Shown piece after piece: positions 60,237 through 64,000 of a stretch of DNA of 64,000 bases (position 1 is the stretch's first letter; every line of letters begins with the position of its first letter). Origin of the DNA: Tunturibacter empetritectus (GTDB lineage: Bacteria > Acidobacteriota > Terriglobia > Terriglobales > Acidobacteriaceae); NCBI RefSeq assembly GCF_040358985.1, contig NZ_CP132932.1, positions 806,001 to 870,000 on the forward strand, written 5' to 3'. Below the pieces are notes generated by a model that saw only the letters and a program-made list of their open reading frames with translations, made no database searches and had not been told where the DNA came from. The position numbers were made by a program, and so were the translations under genes.

Positions 60237-62072
60237 ATGGGAAGCTATCCTCCTCCACCCTACCCACCACCCCCCGGCCCTCCCTACGGAGGCGACTGGA
60301 AGTATCAGCGCCGCGTCCTCAAAGAGCAGGCCCGCGCCCAGCGCGACATGGCCAAAGCCCAGCGTGACGCCTATCGCTACCAGGCTCGCAGCCTTCGCCG
60401 CAGCTCCATCCTCGGCCCTCTGCTCCTGATCACCATCGGCATCCTCTTTCTTCTGGTGCAGACCGGCCGCGTCGCAGCGCACAGCCTCTGGGACTGGTAC
60501 GCCCGCTTCTGGCCCATCCTGCTCGTCGGCGCCGGCATCATCATGCTCCTCGAGTGGGCCTACGACCAGTACATGCAGTCCGATGACACCCAGCCACGCT
60601 ATCGTCGTCGTCTTGGCGGCGGCGTCTTTACCCTGCTCCTGATCCTCGGCATCACCGGCATCGTCTTCAGCAGCGTCCGAAATGGTAACGGCCACAGTTA
60701 CATGCTCAACGGCCTGAATCTCAACCAGGACAATCTGGACGAGTTCCTTGGCGATAAGCATGAGAGCGACCAGACCCTCTCGCAAACCTTCCCCGCCAAC
60801 AGCGGCTTCACCGTCGACAATCCTCGTGGCGACATCTCCATCTCCGGCACCAGCGACGACAACCAGATCCATATCGCCGTCCACAAAGCCGTCTACACCC
60901 GGTCCGACTCGGACGCCGACAGCAAAGCACAAAAACTCAGCCCAACCCTGACCAGCACAGGAGACAGCCTGGCGCTCTCCATTCCAACCATCGACGGAAC
61001 CCGCGCCGACCTCACCATCTCCCTCCCCGCGAGCGCGCCCCTGATCATCACCGCCAATCACGGTGACGTGCACGTCAGTGCGATCAAAGCCCCGCTTCAG
61101 GTCACCGCCAACCACGGCAACATCGAGCTCACCGGAATCACCGGCCCCGTCGTCACCCACGTCAACAACAGCGACTCCGACCTCTCCGCGCACAGCGTCT
61201 CCGGCCCCCTCACCATCCAAGGCCGCGGCCACGACACCACACTCTCTGACCTCACCGGCCCCGTCACCATGAGCGGAGACTTCTTCGGCACCACGCACTT
61301 CGAGCGCATCCGCGGTCCCATCAAGTTCCACACCAGCCGCACCGACCTTCAATTTGCCCGTCTCGATGGCGAGATCGATATCAGCCACTCCGACATCTCC
61401 GCCAGTGAGGCCGTCGGCCCCTTGACCCTCACCGCAGGCAATCGAAACGTCACCCTCGACCGAATCGCCGGAGACGTCACCGTCACCAACCGCAACGGCT
61501 CGGTCGACCTCACCAGCGCCCCTCCTCTCGGCAATGTCACCGTCGAAAATCGCAACGGCTCCGTCAACCTCACCCTGCCCGAGCAGGCAGGTTTTGCCTA
61601 CCAGCTCGACGCCACCAACGGCGATATCGAAAGCGACTTCTCCGACATCAAGATTCCTGACGGCGGACTCCAGAAGAAGACTGTTAGCGGCACCTCAGGC
61701 AAAGGCGGTCCGCTCTTTCACATCTCTACCAGCCAGGGCGACATCTCCTTGAAGAAGGGGAGCGTCATGCCCCTGCCACCTCTGCCGCCCATGCCTAAGA
61801 TCACCGTCATGCCCCTTCCGCCTCTGTCTCCCATGATGCCTCCCGAGGCTCGCCAGGCTATTCAAGACGCGAAGCAGGAGGAACGGGAAGGCAAGCAAGA
61901 AGCAGAACAAGCGAAGCGCGAAGCCAAGCAGGAAGCTGACGAAGCGAAACGCGAAGCAAAGCAGCAAGCAGACGAGGCGAAGCGTGAAGCAGATGAAGCC
62001 AAACGTGAGGCCAAACAAGCCGCTGACGAGGCCAAACGCGAAGCCAAGCAGCAGAAAGATCAAAACCAATAG
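60237..62072 (+). CDS. DUF4097 beta-helix membrane protein with hendecad-repeat tail
   Basis: A 611-residue protein. A Pro/Tyr start (YPPPPYPPPPGPP), a basic segment (KYQRRVLKEQARAQRDMAKAQRDAYRYQ), three helices (about 57-76, 90-106, 127-143), then an outer domain of repeated short strands (about 170-500) typical of DUF4097: VTANHGNIELTGITGPV, VTVTNRNGSVDLTSAPPLG, VENRNGSVNLTLPEQAG. The end (559-611) is an 11-residue repeat AKREAKQEADE with one short 7-residue unit. Ribosome site GGAAGGGAG. Last gene of the sigma operon, 3 bases after the previous stop. Confidence 0.8.
   Translation: MGSYPPPPYPPPPGPPYGGDWKYQRRVLKEQARAQRDMAKAQRDAYRYQARSLRRSSILGPLLLITIGILFLLVQTGRVAAHSLWDWYARFWPILLVGAGIIMLLEWAYDQYMQSDDTQPRYRRRLGGGVFTLLLILGITGIVFSSVRNGNGHSYMLNGLNLNQDNLDEFLGDKHESDQTLSQTFPANSGFTVDNPRGDISISGTSDDNQIHIAVHKAVYTRSDSDADSKAQKLSPTLTSTGDSLALSIPTIDGTRADLTISLPASAPLIITANHGDVHVSAIKAPLQVTANHGNIELTGITGPVVTHVNNSDSDLSAHSVSGPLTIQGRGHDTTLSDLTGPVTMSGDFFGTTHFERIRGPIKFHTSRTDLQFARLDGEIDISHSDISASEAVGPLTLTAGNRNVTLDRIAGDVTVTNRNGSVDLTSAPPLGNVTVENRNGSVNLTLPEQAGFAYQLDATNGDIESDFSDIKIPDGGLQKKTVSGTSGKGGPLFHISTSQGDISLKKGSVMPLPPLPPMPKITVMPLPPLSPMMPPEARQAIQDAKQEEREGKQEAEQAKREAKQEADEAKREAKQQADEAKREADEAKREAKQAADEAKREAKQQKDQNQ
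61911..62069 (+). repeat. 33-bp tandem repeats coding an 11-residue charged helix repeat
   Basis: Units AKREAKQEADE, AKREAKQQADE, AKREADE (short), AKREAKQAADE and AKREAKQQKDQ follow each other without gaps at the C-terminus of the DUF4097 protein. The 11-residue period is a hendecad, expected to form a long single or coiled helix. One unit has lost four residues. Confidence 0.8.
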
Positions 62073-62130
62073 TTCCTGTGACTGCTAACGGCACCCAGAT
62101 CAGATGCCGGATCAGCTCACTGCACCAACC

Positions 62131-63111
62131 TCAACGCTTCGCCGCAATCGAGACCGGAGTTGATGCCCGAACTCCATACGTATCGGCAAAACTGCGCTGG
62201 TTAATCCCCAGGCTCAACCGGCCGCGCGAATCAATGTAAGCCAGAGGCTTCCCCACCGCCACATCACTAAAGGTCTTCACAAACGGCAGCTGGTAGAGAT
62301 GATCGCCCACCTGCACCGGCACGACATCCCCTACGCGATACCCAAGCTTCGCAAACGTCTCTGCCGGCACATTCAGCACCAGGTTTCCAAACGGACCATC
62401 GGTCCCGATCACCTCCCCATGCAGGCCTGACGCATCCACCACGGCGCTACGAAGACTGAGCCTCACCAGACTCGCCACCTCCACCGCGGGTCCAGCCTTG
62501 GTCCAGTCATCGCCCCGCGCAAGATGCGCCCCTGCCGGAGAAAAGATATCCCTGCCATGAAAGGTCGAAGAGGTCTTCGCCCCGATCATCCACTCCGGGT
62601 TGGTGATCTGTCTCACTCCGTCAATTCCATCCCGATCCTGCACCAGCGTCAGCAGACCATTATCCGGCAGCACAAAATACTGCCCCAGTTTGGAATGGGC
62701 GATGATGGCCTTGCGCGTACTTCCCACCGTAGGATCGATCACCACAACAAACACCGCATCCTTCGGAAAGTAAGGCGAAGATCCCGCCAGAAATCGCGCA
62801 CCCTGCGCAATGTCGTAAGGCGTAGCCTGATGCGTAATGTCGATAACCTGCACCCCAGGCGCAACTCCATTCATCACCGCCTTGCAGATCCCGACAGCAT
62901 CATCCTTCACATCGAAGTCCGTCATGAAACCAATCGTCCGCAGCACAGTTCCACCAGCCCCAGCAGGTCCAGCGGAGCTACTCTGTGCCGAAGCCTCGCC
63001 GACAAAACTCGTCCAGAAAAGACCAGCCGCAAACAACAGAACAAAAACCTTCTTGAACAAATCGAGTCGTCTCACCGACAGCCTCACAGAAATGAAATAG
63101 GATCTCTTCAA
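62131..63111 (-). CDS. SAM hydrolase (hydroxide adenosyltransferase, DUF62), exported
   Basis: Splits S-adenosylmethionine with water into adenosine and methionine. Motifs: IGFMTDFDVKDDAVGICKAVM, QVIDITHQATPYDIAQGARFL, VIDPTVGSTRKAII, FVLPDNGLLTLV and TFHGRDIFSPAG. The catalytic triad of the archaeal enzyme (Asp, Arg, His spaced 7 and 59 residues from the Asp) is matched by D126, R133 and H185; halogenase relatives lack it. The N-terminus (16-43, LDLFKKVFVLLFAAGLFWTSFVGEASAQ) is a signal peptide, unusual for a SAM-using enzyme. TTG 63111 is the first start; GTG 63087 is possible and would keep the leader. Confidence 0.88.
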   Translation of the reverse strand: MKRSYFISVRLSVRRLDLFKKVFVLLFAAGLFWTSFVGEASAQSSSAGPAGAGGTVLRTIGFMTDFDVKDDAVGICKAVMNGVAPGVQVIDITHQATPYDIAQGARFLAGSSPYFPKDAVFVVVIDPTVGSTRKAIIAHSKLGQYFVLPDNGLLTLVQDRDGIDGVRQITNPEWMIGAKTSSTFHGRDIFSPAGAHLARGDDWTKAGPAVEVASLVRLSLRSAVVDASGLHGEVIGTDGPFGNLVLNVPAETFAKLGYRVGDVVPVQVGDHLYQLPFVKTFSDVAVGKPLAYIDSRGRLSLGINQRSFADTYGVRASTPVSIAAKR

Positions 63112-63386
63112 TCATACCCAGCCCCCGCCGTCCACTTGCAAGCGGACGGCGGCTCTGCACCGTCTGGCTAACCAGGCTGGTAATTATCAGGAGAGCGTCA
63201 GTCACGCACAGATCGCCGTGCAACCCCGGGCAATTTCACGCTGTATCTGGTGAACGATAGCCAAGGATTTGCCATTGCGGTGACTGCATGAATGGGGCAC
63301 CCAAGGTTGTGGGTTGGTTTTATGTATGGGCCACCCGCCACCCGCCCCGCGTTCGATTACTCTAGGTAGGTGACACGGAGTGATTG
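63112..63386. other. Spacer with a possible gene-end remnant and repeat-like tail
   Basis: A plus-strand frame ending at TGA near 63291 reads PGNFTLYLVNDSQGFAIAVT, which looks like the end of a beta-rich protein, with no start in reach; it may be a remnant. GGGCACCC and GGGCCACCCGCCACCCG (about 63297-63345) resemble intergenic tails common in acidobacteria. TTCGATTAC near 63354 is not part of a tRNA. The base composition changes from G/C-rich to mixed across this stretch. Confidence 0.4.
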
Positions 63387-64000
63387 ATGAAAGTAGAAAC
63401 GAAGCTGAAAGAACAGTTTAAGGATCGCCTACTAGTTTGGTCAGAGGCGAGCCTCGGAGTCAAGTTCGACAATTTGACTCAGTTTCAGCGTTCTCGACAG
63501 ATGATCAGTTTCTTTGTTCAAGAAGTTTTGGAAAAACTGTTTCCTGGAATTGTGCCCGATGACGAAGGGGAACTGGAGAGCTGCATCGTCGATGGTTCTG
63601 GTGATGGTGGCGCAGATCTCCTGTATAGGACTGATGACGGACAGGTGCTCGTCATCCAAGCCAAATACCGTGGCAAAGATGCTTCCGAGTCCGCTGAGTC
63701 CGTCGGACGCGTGTGCGACGTTCTCGAGCGCCTATATCTTGCAACTCAAGGGAAGCAGGAGAGCCTTCATAAGGATTTAATTGAGTTAGCCAACCAAATC
63801 GACTGGGAGGAAGATACTTTTAGGGTATATTTCATCACCACTGCGCGAACGGGAGACAGCGTTAAAGATCGCGTTAAGCAGGGTTTGGTTCAAATCGCCG
63901 AGCTGCCTGACTTGGGCGACCGCAGCGAGTTTAGATATCTGGATCAATCCCTGCTGAATCAAGAACTCCGCGAGGCGATTTCTTCAGCTGATTTTTCCGA
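63387..64000 (+). CDS. AIPR-like protein (abortive phage resistance family), N-terminal part, truncated by the window edge
   Basis: An ATG at 63387 with a GGAG ribosome site seven bases upstream opens a frame with no stop to base 64000 (204 codons). The N-terminal domain reads FFVQEVLEKLFPGIV, then ESCIVDGSGDGGADLLYRTD and DGQVLVIQAKYRGKD. The pattern D69-G-S-x-D-x-G-x-D77 ... Q91-x-K93 fits the start of AIPR-type proteins and a PD-(D/E)xK-like nuclease core. The remainder to residue 204 is mixed helix and strand (DTFRVYFITTART). Codon use is less G/C-biased than in the rest of the window. Such proteins take part in phage defence, often with DISARM-like or restriction genes; those partners would lie beyond the window. 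Confidence 0.6.
   Translation, partial: MKVETKLKEQFKDRLLVWSEASLGVKFDNLTQFQRSRQMISFFVQEVLEKLFPGIVPDDEGELESCIVDGSGDGGADLLYRTDDGQVLVIQAKYRGKDASESAESVGRVCDVLERLYLATQGKQESLHKDLIELANQIDWEEDTFRVYFITTARTGDSVKDRVKQGLVQIAELPDLGDRSEFRYLDQSLLNQELREAISSADFS

Noticed and set aside
63340..63375. tRNA-like GTTCGATTAC sequence
   Set aside because: No T-arm pairing, no acceptor stem and no anticodon arm at the right distance.

Overview
The window is a high-GC bacterial chromosome segment, most likely from an acidobacterium of the Acidobacteriaceae/Terriglobales type (Edaphobacter, Granulicella or Terriglobus-like). This is an inference. It rests on a Gram-negative lipid A/LPS gene run (waaA, lpxK, a heptosyltransferase-like enzyme), a PEP-CTERM protein, many signal-peptide proteins with carboxypeptidase-regulatory or TPR folds, an S53 acid protease, and intergenic repeats of the kind seen in that group (CATTCTGAGCG-type blocks, CACCACG tracts, 'GGGCCACCCGCCACCCG' tails). 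No rRNA, tRNA, CRISPR array, IS element or complete prophage was seen. Most of the window is ordinary core chromosome.

Layout. 0-5 kb: truncated histidine kinase (-), rph (+) behind an array of operator-like sites, a polytopic membrane protein (-), a FucP-type sugar symporter (+) and a PEP-CTERM protein behind a sigma-54-like promoter; two copies of an intergenic repeat flank the membrane protein and the symporter. 5-13 kb: tagatose-bisphosphate aldolase, a DUF1440 protein, a purine nucleoside permease/PIG-L deacetylase pair separated by one in-frame stop, queE and queD, and an exported GH13 glucosidase. 13-19 kb: DinG-family helicase divergent from a Der GTPase with a long basic N-terminal extension, then trmFO. 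19-30 kb: GNAT, a secreted protein, the waaA-lpxK-GT9-ICMT run, DUF3108, DUF2007, queC, a secreted TPR protein, moeA-moaC and egtD. 30-45 kb: secreted esterase-like protein, double-domain M16 peptidase, a repeat-rich spacer, sucCD, a B12 radical-SAM protein, three small secreted proteins, trpD, rhaM, YbjQ, DUF4142. 45-57 kb: two VOC proteins, a methyltransferase, a secreted unknown next to an S53 peptidase, tdk, two membrane proteins, an S10 serine carboxypeptidase and sodC; a decayed copy of the S10 3' end lies 1.6 kb away from the intact gene. 57-62 kb: one tightly packed operon of ECF sigma factor, zinc-finger anti-sigma factor, B-box membrane protein and DUF4097 protein. 62-64 kb: an exported SAM hydrolase, then a gene-poor spacer leading into a truncated AIPR-like (phage-resistance family) gene at the edge.

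How genes work together: waaA, lpxK and the GT9 enzyme build the Kdo/lipid A core; queE, queD and queC make preQ0 for queuosine; moaC and moeA act in molybdenum cofactor synthesis; sucC and sucD form succinyl-CoA synthetase. The sigma/anti-sigma operon probably senses envelope state.

Most worth a second look: the PIG-L gene that seems to start at CTG right after an in-frame TAG; the ECF operon with a hendecad-repeat tail; the exported SAM hydrolase keeping its Asp-Arg-His triad; the TTCCCATTNTGGAAC site array; the sigma-54 site before the PEP-CTERM gene; and the probable defence gene at the right edge. I found no clearly undescribed multi-gene system. All calls come from reading the sequence; no database search was run.
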